Assembly: GCA_002360945.1 (NCBI GenBank)
Contig: DERO01000024.1
Span: 186,001 to 250,000 of the forward strand
Origin: Leclercia adecarboxylata
GTDB taxonomy: Bacteria; Pseudomonadota; Gammaproteobacteria; Enterobacterales; Enterobacteriaceae
DNA length: 64,000 nt
Direction: 5' to 3'
Part shown: positions 50,840 through 60,997 of the stretch, piece after piece
Layout of the letters: each line of letters opens with the position of its first letter
Position numbering within the stretch: the first letter of the stretch is position 1
Program-made: the position numbers and the translations under genes
The notes under the pieces: model-generated
What the model was told of the DNA's origin: nothing
Seen by the model: the letters and a program-made list of their open reading frames with translations, nothing else
Database searches by the model: none

Positions 50840-52516
50840 GTGCAGCCCGACGATATTGTAAGAAAAGAGGTTTTTTCGGCACGTCATCATTTTCATCCGG
50901 GCCGGGTTGTTAACATATGCTTTATTACTGTTCTCATCTTCTCCACGCTGCTGACCTGGCGTGAGGCTGTGGTGTTGGAAGACGCCTACGTCGCCACCCA
51001 GCACACCCATCTTGAGAACGTGGTCAACTCGCTGGATCGCCAGCTGCAGTTCAGCGTCGAAAAATTGCTCTTCTTTCGCAACGGCATGCAGGATGCCCTT
51101 GAAACCCCGCTGGCCTCTACGGTGCTGCGCGATACCGTCTCGCGCATCGACGTCCTGCGCGGGAAAAACGTCTGGGATCTGACCTTCGACGCACGGCGTA
51201 CTCTTACCCTGCATGGCGTTTCCGATGCCTTTGTCGAGCAAACCAACAGCCTGGTCCGCGATGACGAACGGCTGGAACAGGAGATGAGCGCCGCCTTCGA
51301 AATGGGCTATCTGCTGCGCATTAATGCCCCTGCGGCACACGCCCGACGTGTGGTCTACGTCTCCAGGGCAGGGTTTTACGTCTCGACCGATCCCAGTGCA
51401 GGCGACCGGGACATTACCGCCCGCTACTATCAGATGGTGATCAGCCCATGGTTTACCCGGCAATCGGAGCGGGACAACCGGGCCCGCAGCGTGCGTTGGT
51501 TTACTCAGGAGGCTGCGCAAGAACAGGTCGTCACGGTCAGCGTGCCGGTCGACTATCAGCGCTACTGGTACGGCGTTCTGGCAATTGATTTTACGCTTCA
51601 GGGGATGAAGAAACTGCTGCAGGATGCCGTAGACGGTAACGGCGAAGGTGAATTCCAGCTCTACGATAACACTCTTACTCTGCTCGCCACCTCGGAGAGC
51701 ATCGCCAGCCACACCAACCGTTTTGACGCGCGCGAGCGGGCGCAAATTGCCGGTGCCATGGCGAAGGATACCGAAGGTGAGGTGCGGCTGGGAAGCCGCT
51801 ACGTTAACTGGCAGCATCTGGACCACTTCGACGGAGTCCTGCTGCGTATCCACACGTTAAGGGAAGGGGCGCAGGGCGACTTTGGCAGCATCACCATTGC
51901 CCTGGCGTTGCTGTGGCTGCTGTTTACCGGGATGCTGGTTGTTTCCTGGTTCGTGATCCGCCGGATGGTGAGCAACATGTACCGGCTGCAGCACTCGCTC
52001 CAGTGGCAGGCCTGGCATGACCCTCTGACGCGGATCAATAACCGCGGCGCGCTCTTTGAGCGGGCAAAAGCGCTGGCGAAGCGATGCGAGCAGCAGCAGC
52101 AGCCATTCTCGGTGATGCAAATGGATCTCGACCATTTTAAAAACATTAACGACAGGTATGGCCATCAGGCGGGTGACAAGGTACTCACCCATGCGGCCCG
52201 GCTAATTACCAGCACGATACGCGAGGCGGACGTTGCCGGGCGCGTAGGGGGCGAAGAGTTTTGCGTGGTCCTGCCGGGGGCCGGACCTGAAGAGGCGATG
52301 CGAATTGCCGAGCGTATCCGCGCGCGCATCAACGACCGCGAGATCCTGGTGAAAAAGAGCCAGACGGCGCGCATCAGCGTGTCGATTGGCGTCAGCAGCG
52401 CCCGGGAAAGCGGTAATTACGACTTTGAGCAACTGCAGTCCATCGCTGACGCCCGTCTCTACCAGGCGAAGCAGCGAGGACGCAATCAGGTGGTCGGTCA
52501 GGATGAAAAGAAGTGA
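50840..52516 (+). CDS. dgcQ: Diguanylate cyclase DgcQ (YedQ)
   Basis: The 558-residue inner-membrane enzyme makes cyclic di-GMP. It has TM1 at about 27-46, a large periplasmic CHASE7-type sensor domain, TM2 at about 353-378 and a C-terminal GGDEF domain with active-site G470-G-E-E-F474. The inhibitory site R461-E-A-D464 lies exactly five residues before it, so product inhibition is expected. It starts at GTG 50840. E. coli DgcQ affects motility and cellulose. Its last 19 nt overlap convergent mpgP. Lying near the flagellar genes it can oppose motility. Confidence 0.95.
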   Translation: MQPDDIVRKEVFSARHHFHPGRVVNICFITVLIFSTLLTWREAVVLEDAYVATQHTHLENVVNSLDRQLQFSVEKLLFFRNGMQDALETPLASTVLRDTVSRIDVLRGKNVWDLTFDARRTLTLHGVSDAFVEQTNSLVRDDERLEQEMSAAFEMGYLLRINAPAAHARRVVYVSRAGFYVSTDPSAGDRDITARYYQMVISPWFTRQSERDNRARSVRWFTQEAAQEQVVTVSVPVDYQRYWYGVLAIDFTLQGMKKLLQDAVDGNGEGEFQLYDNTLTLLATSESIASHTNRFDARERAQIAGAMAKDTEGEVRLGSRYVNWQHLDHFDGVLLRIHTLREGAQGDFGSITIALALLWLLFTGMLVVSWFVIRRMVSNMYRLQHSLQWQAWHDPLTRINNRGALFERAKALAKRCEQQQQPFSVMQMDLDHFKNINDRYGHQAGDKVLTHAARLITSTIREADVAGRVGGEEFCVVLPGAGPEEAMRIAERIRARINDREILVKKSQTARISVSIGVSSARESGNYDFEQLQSIADARLYQAKQRGRNQVVGQDEKK

Positions 52517-53310
52517 TCCAGCCCTTCACGCCAGCCCGCAGGGCCGGGCTGTTGGGTATGGTAAGCCCGCGCCGGATCGTCGTTTTTCAGCTGTACACCC
52601 TGGCGGTTAATGCCTTTGATCACCACCGCCAGATCCACGCTGTCCAGCAGCGGGGCGTCGTTTGGCCCATCGCCCAGCCCTAAGGTGGTGGGCAGCATGC
52701 CATCGCGCTGCAGGTACTGCTCGTTGAGCCAGTTGATAGCCTGATCTTTGCCGCCCCGGGCATCAAGGATGTGCCAGAAGCGTGCGCCCTGCACAAACTT
52801 CAGCCCCAGTTGCCCCAGAGCCGCCTCAAAGGCCGCCATTTTCTCGTCGCTGTCGCGCCAGATCAGCGTCACCGAAGCTTCGTGCAGTCGCGCCAGCATC
52901 GCTCTGTCGCGGTTGAGCCCGGTCCACTCACTAATCACCCGATCGTCGACATCATCAAAAGTTGTAAACTTGTAACCCGCGTCGGCACGCAGTTGATTGA
53001 TAATCTGAACGATATCGGCGTGAGGAACGCCGTTAATCAGACGCGGGGCGTCGGGATGATCGTTCCAGCGCACGTCCAGTTGGATCACCGCGCCGTTTTC
53101 AGCAATAAAGGGTAGGCCATCCAGGCCGAGATCGCTCTGGATCTCCAGCATCTCCGCTGCGGTTTTGCTGCTGCAGAGAATGACCGGAATTTGATGGTCC
53201 TGTAAGGTCTCCAGCCAGCCGGTAGCGGGCTGCCAGTCGTAGGTGTGTATGTCCAGCAGCGTGCCATCCAGATCGCTATAGATGAGCAGCGGGTCCTCAA
53301 GTGAAGGCAT
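52498..53310 (-). CDS. yedP: Mannosyl-3-phosphoglycerate phosphatase-type HAD hydrolase (YedP)
   Basis: The 270-residue cytoplasmic HAD-superfamily phosphatase has motif [10 protein letters not shown] (about 12-20), the SSKT motif II ([10 protein letters not shown]), and motif [17 protein letters not shown]. It belongs to the MpgP group that dephosphorylates mannosyl-3-phosphoglycerate, but E. coli and relatives lack an obvious MPG synthase, so the real substrate is open. It matches E. coli YedP over its length and converges with dgcQ. Confidence 0.93.
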   Translation of the reverse strand: MPSLEDPLLIYSDLDGTLLDIHTYDWQPATGWLETLQDHQIPVILCSSKTAAEMLEIQSDLGLDGLPFIAENGAVIQLDVRWNDHPDAPRLINGVPHADIVQIINQLRADAGYKFTTFDDVDDRVISEWTGLNRDRAMLARLHEASVTLIWRDSDEKMAAFEAALGQLGLKFVQGARFWHILDARGGKDQAINWLNEQYLQRDGMLPTTLGLGDGPNDAPLLDSVDLAVVIKGINRQGVQLKNDDPARAYHTQQPGPAGWREGLDHFFSS

Positions 53311-53481
53311 AGCATCTCCCGTAACGAATCAAAGGTGCCTAATAGGATTTTTCTTAAAAAATGGCGTAGCAAAAGTTTCGCTTATGGAACCGATCCCGTT
53401 CAGGCCGCGCCCCAGGCCTGTTGGCAACCATAATTAATTTTTTAATTTCGCGTAGAAACTATAAATGTGCAAAATATATTC

Positions 53482-53510
53482 TTGTCTTACAAAAATTTTG
53501 CAGATAATGT
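53482..53510 (+). promoter_or_regulatory. dsrA promoter
   Basis: TTGTCT (53482-53487) and TAATGT (53505-53510) are 17 bp apart and place the start at about 53515-53518, the 5' end of DsrA. Confidence 0.75.
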
Positions 53511-53514
53511 CTAC

Positions 53515-53603
53515 CCGACATCAGATTTCCTGGTGTAACGAATTTACAAGTGCTTCTTGCATAAGCAAGTTTGATCCCGGTCACCCCATGACCGGGATTT
53601 TTT
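53515..53603 (+). ncRNA. dsrA: Small regulatory RNA DsrA
   Basis: An ~88-nt Hfq-dependent RNA that activates rpoS and represses hns translation. The 5' stem region TCAGATTTCCTGGTGTAACG and the TGCTTCTTGC/AAGCAAG second hairpin match E. coli DsrA, and the RNA ends in the terminator ATCCCGGTCA/TGACCGGGAT plus T-run (53574-53603). The link between the first two elements differs: the E. coli TTTTTTAAG is TTTACAAG here, one base shorter. It lies between yedP and yodD as in E. coli. Confidence 0.93.
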
Positions 53604-53608
53604 TCGTC

Positions 53609-53836
53609 TCACCGATTCACTTCTGTCACGCTAAAATCATGGATATCGAGCTCGAAAGCCTCTGCCAGCTCGCGCCAGGTGTGGTAATCCCGATCGTTTA
53701 CCCTTACCCGGGTAGGGTCATCTTCAATCCGTTTTACTTCACTCTCGCTGATTTCATTGATCGCGGCGAGCAGGGCATCGACGTCAACATTCACTTCCCG
53801 TTTTGCCGTTTCGCTGTACTCTTTTGCGGTCTTCAT
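53609..53836 (-). CDS. yodD: Small stress protein YodD
   Basis: A 75-residue acidic protein, matching E. coli YodD along its length ([15 protein letters not shown] at the start, [18 protein letters not shown] near the end). E. coli yodD is induced by peroxide and acid stress; biochemical function unknown. ATG 53836 has GAGCGAG-type bases before it; the frame is open further upstream without homology. It lies just beyond the dsrA terminator. Confidence 0.94.
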   Translation of the reverse strand: MKTAKEYSETAKREVNVDVDALLAAINEISESEVKRIEDDPTRVRVNDRDYHTWRELAEAFELDIHDFSVTEVNR

Positions 53837-53964
53837 TACTCGCTCCTCATTACAGGGTGTCCACCCGTAAGTATAGACCGTCGATAAAAGCGCCAATCGC
53901 GCGGCAACACGCTGCCAGTTTTCGCGTTTTGTTCTACACTGGCTCAAAACCAGAGGAGGATTCT

Positions 53965-54153
53965 ATGAAGGTTAACGATCGGGTGACAGTCAAAACGGAC
54001 GGCGGGCCGCGCCGCCCGGGTGTTGTACTGGCGATTGAGCAATTTAACGAAGGCACGATGTACCTGGTCTCGCTGGAAGACTACCCGCTCGGGATCTGGT
54101 TCTTTAACGAACTTGGCCACCCTGACGGCATTTTTGTCGAAAGCCAGGAGTAG
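53965..54153 (+). CDS. dsrB: Small protein DsrB
   Basis: A 62-residue protein nearly identical to E. coli Dsr[21 protein letters not shown], then [18 protein letters not shown]. In E. coli its expression needs RpoS and DsrA. AGAGGAGG precedes ATG 53965. Function unknown. A REP-like hairpin and the rcsA terminator follow. Confidence 0.95.
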   Translation: MKVNDRVTVKTDGGPRRPGVVLAIEQFNEGTMYLVSLEDYPLGIWFFNELGHPDGIFVESQE

Positions 54154-54160
54154 CGTGCGT

Positions 54161-54185
54161 GTCGGGTAGCGCGCGCTGGCCCGAC
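54161..54185. repeat. REP-like hairpin after dsrB
   Basis: GTCGGG and CCCGAC flank TAGCGCGCGCTGG, similar in form to the palindrome after plaP. It may end or stabilise dsrB mRNA. Confidence 0.5.
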
Positions 54186-54201
54186 CCGAACAGAACAGGG
54201 G

Positions 54202-54226
54202 AAAAATCTCTGGCATAGCCAGAGAT
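54202..54226 (-). terminator. Terminator of rcsA
   Basis: ATCTCTGGC-ATA-GCCAGAGAT; on the minus strand it is followed by TTTTT, 26 nt after the rcsA stop. Confidence 0.88.
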
Positions 54227-54251
54227 CGGGGAACAATTGAAAAGGGGAGGG

Positions 54252-54875
54252 TTAACGCAGGTTAACGTAAATTCCGTTGGTCACATTGTCCGTCAGCCGT
54301 ACGACATGATAGATCACTTGCTTATTATGCGTTTTTATTTTCCTTTTAATATTTCCCTTATGTGACGAAACGGTCTTGGCTTTGATATTCATCTGATCGG
54401 AAATCTGAATCGTTCCCTGTCCGGCCATCCACATTCGCAGCATGCTGGATTCAGTTCGGCTTAATGATAAAGTCGGAAAATTAACTTTCGCTACACTCTT
54501 TATCTCTTTGCTTAAATAATCCCCCACCAGATCATCCAGAGATTCGGGCTTAATAGATTTTGAACTAATCAGAAGATTCTGACGGACCCGTAAATATTCG
54601 TCGAAATGGAGATTAGCAATCGCCATAAATACAATAAACAGCGTGCCGGGATGCTGATTAATGATTTGCTTAATTTGCTGACTGTTGGCGGGATCGTGAA
54701 TGAAACAGTCCTCATTAATAAACACCACTCCTGGCGTCAGGGCCTCACATGCGGCGGCAAGTTCGTCAACGTTGTGTACGTCGTTGATGTCTTTTTTCTT
54801 TACCCCTCTGCTGGCCAGATACCCGGTTAACCCTAGCCGGGTGTAACTGCATAAATCCATAATGATCGTTGACAT
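54252..54875 (-). CDS. rcsA: Colanic acid co-regulator RcsA
   Basis: The 207-residue LuxR-type regulator pairs with RcsB to activate capsule (colanic acid) genes and repress flhDC. It has a degenerate N-terminal receiver-like domain and a C-terminal HTH (about 135-185, with [16 protein letters not shown] then [14 protein letters not shown]). In relatives it is degraded by Lon and silenced by H-NS, which DsrA relieves; dsrA lies 650 bp away. An RcsAB-type box lies upstream at 55128-55141. Confidence 0.97.
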   Translation of the reverse strand: MSTIIMDLCSYTRLGLTGYLASRGVKKKDINDVHNVDELAAACEALTPGVVFINEDCFIHDPANSQQIKQIINQHPGTLFIVFMAIANLHFDEYLRVRQNLLISSKSIKPESLDDLVGDYLSKEIKSVAKVNFPTLSLSRTESSMLRMWMAGQGTIQISDQMNIKAKTVSSHKGNIKRKIKTHNKQVIYHVVRLTDNVTNGIYVNLR

Positions 54876-55127
54876 GGCATACCCTCACTCAATGCATAAC
54901 GATAATTTACCACCTGCCTGAGAGCTCTATAACAGCCATACGGGATGGAATAAATAATTACCTGTGAGCATTACAAGGACTTTCAGGCGAACTCACTATC
55001 CCGTAAAGTTACGTATAATTTGCCAGGAAACATCTTAAAGTAAAGTAAATGTTTAATATTGTGAGGTGGATAAAAACAATCAAGCCGCGCCAGATATATC
55101 CTGGTAGATGTTTCTCAATTCTTCTTT

Positions 55128-55141
55128 TAGGAATATCCTCA
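55128..55141 (-). promoter_or_regulatory. RcsAB box upstream of rcsA
   Basis: On the minus strand TGAGGATATTCCTA matches the RcsAB consensus TAAGAATATTCCTA at 12 of 14 positions. It lies about 250 bp before the rcsA ATG and fits rcsA autoregulation. The surrounding 54876-55168 gap is AT-rich and otherwise empty. Confidence 0.75.
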
Positions 55142-55168
55142 GAGAGACAATATAAAACACAGGGGTTA

Positions 55169-55954
55169 TTACTTCGCGGAAAGTTCGCTCAGGATATTGC
55201 TCAGCAAATTAAATACCTCACTGAATAAGCGTTCGCAGAAAGGTGCAATAAGCGGCATTAACAGGGAAATAAGTAAAATGCCGACGGTCAGGGTGATCGG
55301 GAAACCAATCACAAACACCGAGAGTTGCGGTGCCATACGGTTCAGTAAACCCAGCGCCAGGTTGACGGTCAGCAGCAGGGTGATGAGCGGCAGCGCCAGC
55401 ATCAGGCCGTTAAGGAAGATCAGCCCGGCCGCGCGGGTCAGGGCCATAAAAGCGTTGCTGTTTACCGCGTCACCGCCAATTGGCAGGGAGTGGAAGGTAT
55501 CCACCAGCATCGAAATCAGCCACAGGTGGCCGTCAAAGGCCAGAAACAGCAGCAGCGCCAGCAGGTCGATAATACGGGCGATAATCGGCATGTTGAGCCG
55601 GCTGCCCGGGTCAAAGAAGGTGGCAAATGACAGGCCCATCTGTAGACCAATCAGCTCCCCGGCCATTCGCACGGCGGCAAAAGCAAACTGCATGGTAAAA
55701 CCGATAGCGACGCCAATCAGGATCTGCTGTAGCCCGACCCATAGCGCCGGGGCTGAGAAAATCGGCACATTTACCGGCGGCAGCGTCGGGGCCACGATAA
55801 TGGTGATCAGAATGGCAAGGCCAATTTTCACCCGCTTGGGGATCGCCCGTTCACTCAGGATCGGCGCGGTGGAGATCAGGGCCAGAATGCGCAGCAGGGG
55901 CCAGAAGTAGAGGCCGAGCCACTCAAGCCATTGATCGCTGGTGATCTGCAGCAT
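55169..55954 (-). CDS. fliR: Flagellar export protein FliR
   Basis: A 261-residue inner-membrane protein with about six helices, part of the FliP5-Q4-R1 core channel of the flagellar type III export gate. It matches E. coli FliR in length and in [19 protein letters not shown]. It is the last gene of fliLMNOPQR and starts 2 nt after the fliQ stop. No clear terminator follows. Confidence 0.98.
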   Translation of the reverse strand: MLQITSDQWLEWLGLYFWPLLRILALISTAPILSERAIPKRVKIGLAILITIIVAPTLPPVNVPIFSAPALWVGLQQILIGVAIGFTMQFAFAAVRMAGELIGLQMGLSFATFFDPGSRLNMPIIARIIDLLALLLFLAFDGHLWLISMLVDTFHSLPIGGDAVNSNAFMALTRAAGLIFLNGLMLALPLITLLLTVNLALGLLNRMAPQLSVFVIGFPITLTVGILLISLLMPLIAPFCERLFSEVFNLLSNILSELSAK

Positions 55955-55956
55955 GG

Positions 55957-56226
55957 CTAGCCGATGATGTACGGCAGGTTGGTAAACAGATTACGCATGT
56001 AATCCAGCAGCAGGTTCAGCATCCACGGCCCGGCAATAATGATCGCCACGAACACGGCGATGATTTTCGGGATAAATGACAGGGTCATTTCGTTAATCTG
56101 GGTGGCAGCCTGCAAAATACTGATGATAAGACCGGTGACCAGCGCCACCAGCAGCAGGGGAGCGGCTACGGAGATCGCGACTTTCATCGCCTCCGTGCCC
56201 ATCATCATGACCGATTCTGGCGTCAT
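55957..56226 (-). CDS. fliQ: Flagellar export protein FliQ
   Basis: An 89-residue protein with two membrane helices (start [20 protein letters not shown]), a subunit of the export gate. I used ATG 56226, which gives the standard length; the frame runs on upstream without homology. It lies 10 nt after fliP. Confidence 0.98.
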   Translation of the reverse strand: MTPESVMMMGTEAMKVAISVAAPLLLVALVTGLIISILQAATQINEMTLSFIPKIIAVFVAIIIAGPWMLNLLLDYMRNLFTNLPYIIG

Positions 56227-56236
56227 TGCGCGCTCC

Positions 56237-56977
56237 TCAACTGTAGAAACTTTGCGCCAGCGAGCCGACCAGCAGCTGCCAGCCGTCCACCAGCACAAAC
56301 AGCATCAGCTTGAAGGGCAGGGCAATGGTTGCCGGCGGCACCATCATCATCCCCAGCGCCATCAGCACGCTGGCGATCACCAGATCGATAATCAAAAACG
56401 GAATGAAGATCGTAAAACCAATCTGGAAGGCGGTTTTCAGCTCGCTGGTGACGTAGGCGGGCAGCAGAATGCGCATCGGCACGGCTTCCGGGCCCTGAAT
56501 CGGACCTGCGTTAGCCAGACGGGCAAACAGCGCCAGGTCGGCTTCTCGGGTCTGACGCAGCATAAATTCGCGCAGCGGCTGCGCCCCTTTATCCAGCGCC
56601 TCCTGCATGGAGATCTTATCTTCGCTGAACGGCTGATAGGCATCGACATAAATCTTGTCGATCACCGGCGACATAATAAAGAAGGTCAAAAACAGGGACA
56701 GACCAAGCAGCACCTGGTTCGGCGGTGCCGACGGGGTACCGAGGGCGTTACGCAGCAGACCGAACACGATGATGATGCGGGTGAAGCTGGTCATCATCAG
56801 CAGGATCGCCGGGATAAAAGTCAGCGAGGTGATAAACACCAGCGTCTGAACCGGCAGTGTCCAGCTCTGACCACCACCGGCCATCGGCGTCGAGATCAGG
56901 CCTGGCAGTTGGGCGTACACGGCGGGAGCAAACAGGCCAAGGCCTGCAAGCGCAAGGGATAAAACACGGCGCATCAC
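56237..56977 (-). CDS. fliP: Flagellar export protein FliP
   Basis: The 246-residue export-gate protein has a cleavable signal peptide (about 1-22, QLPGL after the cut) and four further helices; [20 protein letters not shown] is the conserved block. Its start overlaps fliO by 4 nt. Confidence 0.98.
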   Translation of the reverse strand: MMRRVLSLALAGLGLFAPAVYAQLPGLISTPMAGGGQSWTLPVQTLVFITSLTFIPAILLMMTSFTRIIIVFGLLRNALGTPSAPPNQVLLGLSLFLTFFIMSPVIDKIYVDAYQPFSEDKISMQEALDKGAQPLREFMLRQTREADLALFARLANAGPIQGPEAVPMRILLPAYVTSELKTAFQIGFTIFIPFLIIDLVIASVLMALGMMMVPPATIALPFKLMLFVLVDGWQLLVGSLAQSFYS

Positions 56978-57348
56978 GATCTCCCGGAACGCTTAAGCAA
57001 ACTCTTCATCACGGACTGAAAATCCGGTGGAACCTCTGCGCGGCTCTCCTCGGAGACCGGCGCAGGCGGCAATGTATGCAGAATAGTAATTTGCGAGGCG
57101 GTCACACCCAGCACCAGCCGGGCGTCTTCCACTTCCACGATCACCACGCGTTCGCGTGGTCCCAGCGAGGTGCTGGCCGCCAGCTTCAGCCCGCGCGCAC
57201 CGGCGGTTTTACCCGCCAGGCCAACGCGTTTTGCCAGCCAGGCGACAATCAAAATAAAGGCAATGATCCCCAACAGCGCACCGCTAACCTGGAGCAGCGG
57301 CGAGCCTGGAACGGCAGAGGGTTGTGAGACGATTGCCTGGGTTTTCAT
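56974..57348 (-). CDS. fliO: Flagellar export chaperone FliO
   Basis: A 124-residue single-helix membrane protein (helix about 20-42) with a cytoplasmic tail ([20 protein letters not shown]). FliO helps assemble the FliP ring. It is between fliN (2 nt gap) and fliP (overlap). Confidence 0.95.
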   Translation of the reverse strand: MKTQAIVSQPSAVPGSPLLQVSGALLGIIAFILIVAWLAKRVGLAGKTAGARGLKLAASTSLGPRERVVIVEVEDARLVLGVTASQITILHTLPPAPVSEESRAEVPPDFQSVMKSLLKRSGRS

Positions 57349-57350
57349 GC

Positions 57351-57764
57351 TTAGCGGCTCAGACGACGCATACGTTCGGATGGGGTGATAATGTCGGTGA
57401 TACGCACGCCGTATTTATCGGCGACAACCACCACTTCACCCTGGGCAATCAGGTAGCCATTGATCAGAATATCCAGCGGCTCACCGGCCAGACCATCCAG
57501 CGCCACTACGGAACCCTGGGTCAGGCGCAGCAGCTCTTTGATGGTCATCCGGGTACGGCCCAGCTCCACGGTCAGTTTGACCGGGATGTCCATAATCAGA
57601 TCGATATCCTGCAGCGTGCCGCTGACGTCACCACCACCCAGCTGCTGGAACACCGCATCGGCCACGCTTTTGCTGGCCGGTGCTTTTTGTTCGTTTAACG
57701 CCTCAGCCCACAGATCGTCCAGTGCTCCGTTGTTGTCATCGGACGGATTGTTCATATCACTCAT
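57351..57764 (-). CDS. fliN: Flagellar motor switch protein FliN
   Basis: The 137-residue C-ring protein has an acidic N-terminus that binds FliH and a SpoA domain (about 55-135, IPVKLTVELGRTRMTIKELL). With FliM and FliG it sets rotation direction and docks the export ATPase. It overlaps fliM by 4 nt. Confidence 0.99.
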   Translation of the reverse strand: MSDMNNPSDDNNGALDDLWAEALNEQKAPASKSVADAVFQQLGGGDVSGTLQDIDLIMDIPVKLTVELGRTRMTIKELLRLTQGSVVALDGLAGEPLDILINGYLIAQGEVVVVADKYGVRITDIITPSERMRRLSR

Positions 57765-58765
57765 TTGGGCTGTTCCTCATTCAGAGAATTCAAAATCGGG
57801 TTAATCAGGTGCTCAACGCGTAACGCGTATTGATTGTTCACGGTGCCATACTGGCTGGTCAGCACGGGCACGCCATCCACATGGGCAATGATGCGATCGG
57901 GTTTGTCGATCGGCAGCACGTCACCGGGTTTTAATTTTAAGATCTGCGACAACCGCAGCGGGACGTCGGCAAAGTTTGCCACCAGCTCCAGCTGGGAGTG
58001 TTGCACCTGGCGCACCAGGTTTTCACGCCAGTTCTGGTCTTCATGACGGGAGTTTTCCAGCGGCGGGTTCACCAGCACTTCGCGCAGCGGTTCAATCATG
58101 CTGAACGGCAGGCAGATATTGAACTCACCGGTCAGGTTACCGATCTCAACGTGGAAGGGGGTATTAACCACGATGTCGTTTGGCGAGGTGGTGATGTTGG
58201 TGAACTTCACTTGCATCTCGGAACGAACATACTCCACGTCCAGAGGGTGAATCGCCTTCCACGCGTCGCTGTAGCCTTCAAGGGCCAGTTTCAGCATGCG
58301 GTTGATGACGCGCTGTTCGGTATGGGTAAACTCGCGGCCTTCCACTTTGGTCGGGAAACGTCCGTCGCCGCCGAAGAGGTTATCCACGGCGATAAACACC
58401 AGGCTTGGCGAGAAGACGAACAGGCCCGTACCGCGCAGCGGTTTCAGATGGATCAGGTTGAGGTTCGTCGGCACCGGCAGGTTACGCGCGAACTCATGAT
58501 ACGGCTGAATGCGGATCGCACCGACGGTGATATCCGGGCTACGACGCAGCAGGTTAAACAGCCCCATACGGAACTGACGGGCAAAACGTTCGTTGATGAT
58601 CTCCAGCGCCTGCAGACGCTCGCGCACCACGCGACGCTGGGTATTGGGATCGTAGGGGCGAATATTGCTGTCGCCCGCCGCACCCGGTTTTGGTTCGTCG
58701 GATTTATCGCTGTCGCCGTTGAGCAGCGCATCGATTTCCGCCTGAGAAAGAATACTGTCGCCCAT
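57761..58765 (-). CDS. fliM: Flagellar motor switch protein FliM
   Basis: The 334-residue switch protein has the N-terminal CheY-P-binding peptide ILSQAEIDALLNG (about 5-17), a middle CheC-like domain that binds FliG (GGDGRFPTKVEGREFT near 130), and a C-terminal SpoA domain. Length equals E. coli FliM. It starts 4 nt after fliL. Confidence 0.99.
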   Translation of the reverse strand: MGDSILSQAEIDALLNGDSDKSDEPKPGAAGDSNIRPYDPNTQRRVVRERLQALEIINERFARQFRMGLFNLLRRSPDITVGAIRIQPYHEFARNLPVPTNLNLIHLKPLRGTGLFVFSPSLVFIAVDNLFGGDGRFPTKVEGREFTHTEQRVINRMLKLALEGYSDAWKAIHPLDVEYVRSEMQVKFTNITTSPNDIVVNTPFHVEIGNLTGEFNICLPFSMIEPLREVLVNPPLENSRHEDQNWRENLVRQVQHSQLELVANFADVPLRLSQILKLKPGDVLPIDKPDRIIAHVDGVPVLTSQYGTVNNQYALRVEHLINPILNSLNEEQPK

Positions 58766-58769
58766 GTCG

Positions 58770-59237
58770 TTACCGCAGAATGAAAGCTGTATACAGAACG
58801 TCAGTGACTTCCTGCTTAGGTTGACCGCTTACCAGAGGCGCGGCCAGCGTTTGCTTAATGTCCGCCACCAGTTTTTGTTTACCTTCATCGGTAGACAACT
58901 GCGCGGCATCCTGGCGCGAGAACAGCAGCAGCAGACGGCTGCGCACTTCCGGCAGGTATTCACTCAGGCGCGTACGGGTGGCATCGTCTTTCAGACGCAG
59001 CGTAATGCCCACGTAAAACACGTGCTCGGCATCGCCCAGGTTAACGGTAAAGGTATCCAGCGCGAAAAAGACCGGGGCCGCCGGCGGTGGTGCCTCCGCT
59101 TTGGCTGCGGCTGACGGTGCTTTATTCATGCGCCAGTAGCTGTAACCTGCGGTAGCGCAGGCGGCGAGCGTAATTAACACCAGAAGCGGGATCCAGATGG
59201 AACGCTTACTTTTCTTGGTGATGGCGGAGTCAGTCAT
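58770..59237 (-). CDS. fliL: Flagellar basal body protein FliL
   Basis: The 155-residue single-pass inner-membrane protein (helix about 17-36) with a periplasmic domain ending in [11 protein letters not shown]; it forms rings around stators and supports torque. ATG 59237 ([13 protein letters not shown]) gives the E. coli length. It is the first gene of fliLMNOPQR; its promoter lies in 59238-59349. Confidence 0.97.
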   Translation of the reverse strand: MTDSAITKKSKRSIWIPLLVLITLAACATAGYSYWRMNKAPSAAAKAEAPPPAAPVFFALDTFTVNLGDAEHVFYVGITLRLKDDATRTRLSEYLPEVRSRLLLLFSRQDAAQLSTDEGKQKLVADIKQTLAAPLVSGQPKQEVTDVLYTAFILR

Positions 59238-59275
59238 CTGATTCGTGCTTCCTGTTTCGGAACTGCTGATGGAGA

Positions 59276-59328
59276 TGATTATCCCGTGTCCGCTCGCCGT
59301 CAAAGGGTCGAAAAGACGGGGATAATCA
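59276..59328. repeat. Inverted repeat in the fliK-fliL gap
   Basis: TGATTATCCC (59276-59285) is the exact complement-inverse of GGGATAATCA (59319-59328), 33 bp apart. It brackets the region where the fliL promoter should be. No clear sigma28 box was found. It may be a regulator site or a terminator-like fold after fliK; undecided. Confidence 0.5.
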
Positions 59329-59349
59329 CGCTACCTCTGGCGTTTAGGT

Positions 59350-60537
59350 TTAGGCGAAGATATCGACAGCGTTGTTTCCACGTGCCGCGGACTGCAGGGA
59401 GGCAGGTACCGCCAGCAGCTCGTCACTCTCTTCATCGAATCCGGCGGTATTGCCGGAGCGGGAGGTCTGCTGCTGATGCTGAGACGAAGCCTGCTGCTGG
59501 CCGTTGAAGTTTTCACTGCTGATGCTGCTTTGCGTCAGCTCAATGCCGTTTTCCGCCAGCTGGGTACGCAGCACGGGCAGGGCCGCTTCCAGCGCCGCAC
59601 GCACGTGGCTGTGGCCGGAGATCATCTGCAGCTGCGCCTGGTTATCATCCAGCTTCAGGGAGATCTGTACCTGACCCAGGTCTTCCGGGTGCAGACGCAG
59701 CTCGGCGCTCTGCTGGCCCTGACGGGTGAACAGAGTGATGTGCTGGCTGATAGTCTGCTGCCATTCGTTGCTGCCCAGTTGGGCGCTGACCACCGGCGCG
59801 GCGGCCAGAGTCGGTTGAACTGAGGTGTGGCTGCTGACAATCGGCGCCAGGGTGACGGTCGGCCCGGTCGGGGACGGCGTGCTCTCTGCTGCATGTCTGG
59901 TCGTCGTCGCGGCGACGGCCGGTGTCAGCTGCGTGCTGGAGGCCAGTCCGGCATCTTTATCCTCAACCACGGCTTTGGCGGTGCGCAGGGCATCGGTGTC
60001 CAGCGCAGGCTGACGGCCACGGTCGCTGGTCAGGGAGGCCTTAACGTCAATGCCCCCGGTGCTTACCGGCTGAGGGGCAGTGGCGGTCTGCTGGTGGGGC
60101 AGCATCGCCATCAGGGCGCTTAACCCCGCCAGCTCTTCATCGCTGAGATCGGTTTTGCTGTCGGCCTCTTTGGCCGCCTGGGTCAGACTCTTCAGCACGT
60201 CGCCTTTGACCGCGGGCAGCAGCCCTGAAGTCAGGCCAGGCTGGGTGAGCGTTTCTTCGGTGGCAGGGAGATCCTGACGTGCCAGCAGTTCGGCCAGTTT
60301 CCCGGCATCGGCATCTAAATCAGTAGCGTCGGCTTTCAGCGCCACGCTGGCCCGCTTACCGCCTGCGGTCTGTAGATCGTTCAGCGTCAGGCCGACCTCG
60401 TTGCCCTGACCTTTGGCTTCGCCTAACGCGCCTGCCAGCAGGGCAAGAAAGTCCTGCGCGCCGTCGGCCGCTTTTCCGCCCCGTACGGCACCCGTAAGCT
60501 CGGTGTCGGTCGAAAGCAGTTGTTGAAGGGTGATCAT
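59350..60537 (-). CDS. fliK: Flagellar hook-length control protein FliK
   Basis: A 395-residue secreted molecular ruler: a disordered, Ala/Thr/Ser-rich N-terminal two thirds and a compact C-terminal domain (about 270-365; [17 protein letters not shown]) that flips FlhB to export filament proteins. The C-terminal tail is Gln-rich. Length is within the range for enterobacteria (375-405). It overlaps fliJ by 4 nt. Confidence 0.97.
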   Translation of the reverse strand: MITLQQLLSTDTELTGAVRGGKAADGAQDFLALLAGALGEAKGQGNEVGLTLNDLQTAGGKRASVALKADATDLDADAGKLAELLARQDLPATEETLTQPGLTSGLLPAVKGDVLKSLTQAAKEADSKTDLSDEELAGLSALMAMLPHQQTATAPQPVSTGGIDVKASLTSDRGRQPALDTDALRTAKAVVEDKDAGLASSTQLTPAVAATTTRHAAESTPSPTGPTVTLAPIVSSHTSVQPTLAAAPVVSAQLGSNEWQQTISQHITLFTRQGQQSAELRLHPEDLGQVQISLKLDDNQAQLQMISGHSHVRAALEAALPVLRTQLAENGIELTQSSISSENFNGQQQASSQHQQQTSRSGNTAGFDEESDELLAVPASLQSAARGNNAVDIFA

Positions 60538-60977
60538 TCCGGTGTCCTCATTGTTGCGCGCTGGGCAAATTCATCCATTTTTTTCTGATCGAGACGGCTT
60601 TCCGCCAGATTCGCTGCGGCAAGCTGGCGATCCTGCAAGGTTTGCCAGGCCTGTAAACGCTGTTTCTTCTCGCGCCAGAAGTTCAGGGCCCGGTCAACCT
60701 TCTCGGTCCACTGAAGCACCTGCTGGCGATGCTGTTCTATGGCTTTCTCCAGCGTCTGGATGAACTGTTGATAGTTGATCCAGCGCTGGCTGCCGATGCC
60801 CTGAGCCATATCCGTGTTGAGGTTGGTGCGATACTCATGCTGGTAGTCGATCAACATCTTCAGCTGCTCTTCCGCCTGCTGATACCCGCGGCGCATCGCG
60901 CCAAGCTGCTGTGCGGCATTATCAACGTCTTTCTCGGCCAGATCTTTCAGCGTGGTTAATGCGCCGTGTTGTGCCAT
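60534..60977 (-). CDS. fliJ: Flagellar export stalk protein FliJ
   Basis: A 147-residue coiled-coil protein that sits in the FliI hexamer like the gamma subunit in F1 and links it to FlhA. The whole chain is helical and charged ([20 protein letters not shown]). It lies 20 nt after fliI and overlaps fliK by 4 nt. Confidence 0.97.
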   Translation of the reverse strand: MAQHGALTTLKDLAEKDVDNAAQQLGAMRRGYQQAEEQLKMLIDYQHEYRTNLNTDMAQGIGSQRWINYQQFIQTLEKAIEQHRQQVLQWTEKVDRALNFWREKKQRLQAWQTLQDRQLAAANLAESRLDQKKMDEFAQRATMRTPE

Positions 60978-60997
60978 GACATTCGCCCTCTACTCGG

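Noticed and set aside
53465..53887. 140-codon plus-strand frame across dsrA and yodD
   Set aside because: It runs through the DsrA RNA and antisense to yodD, both certain; no ribosome-binding site.
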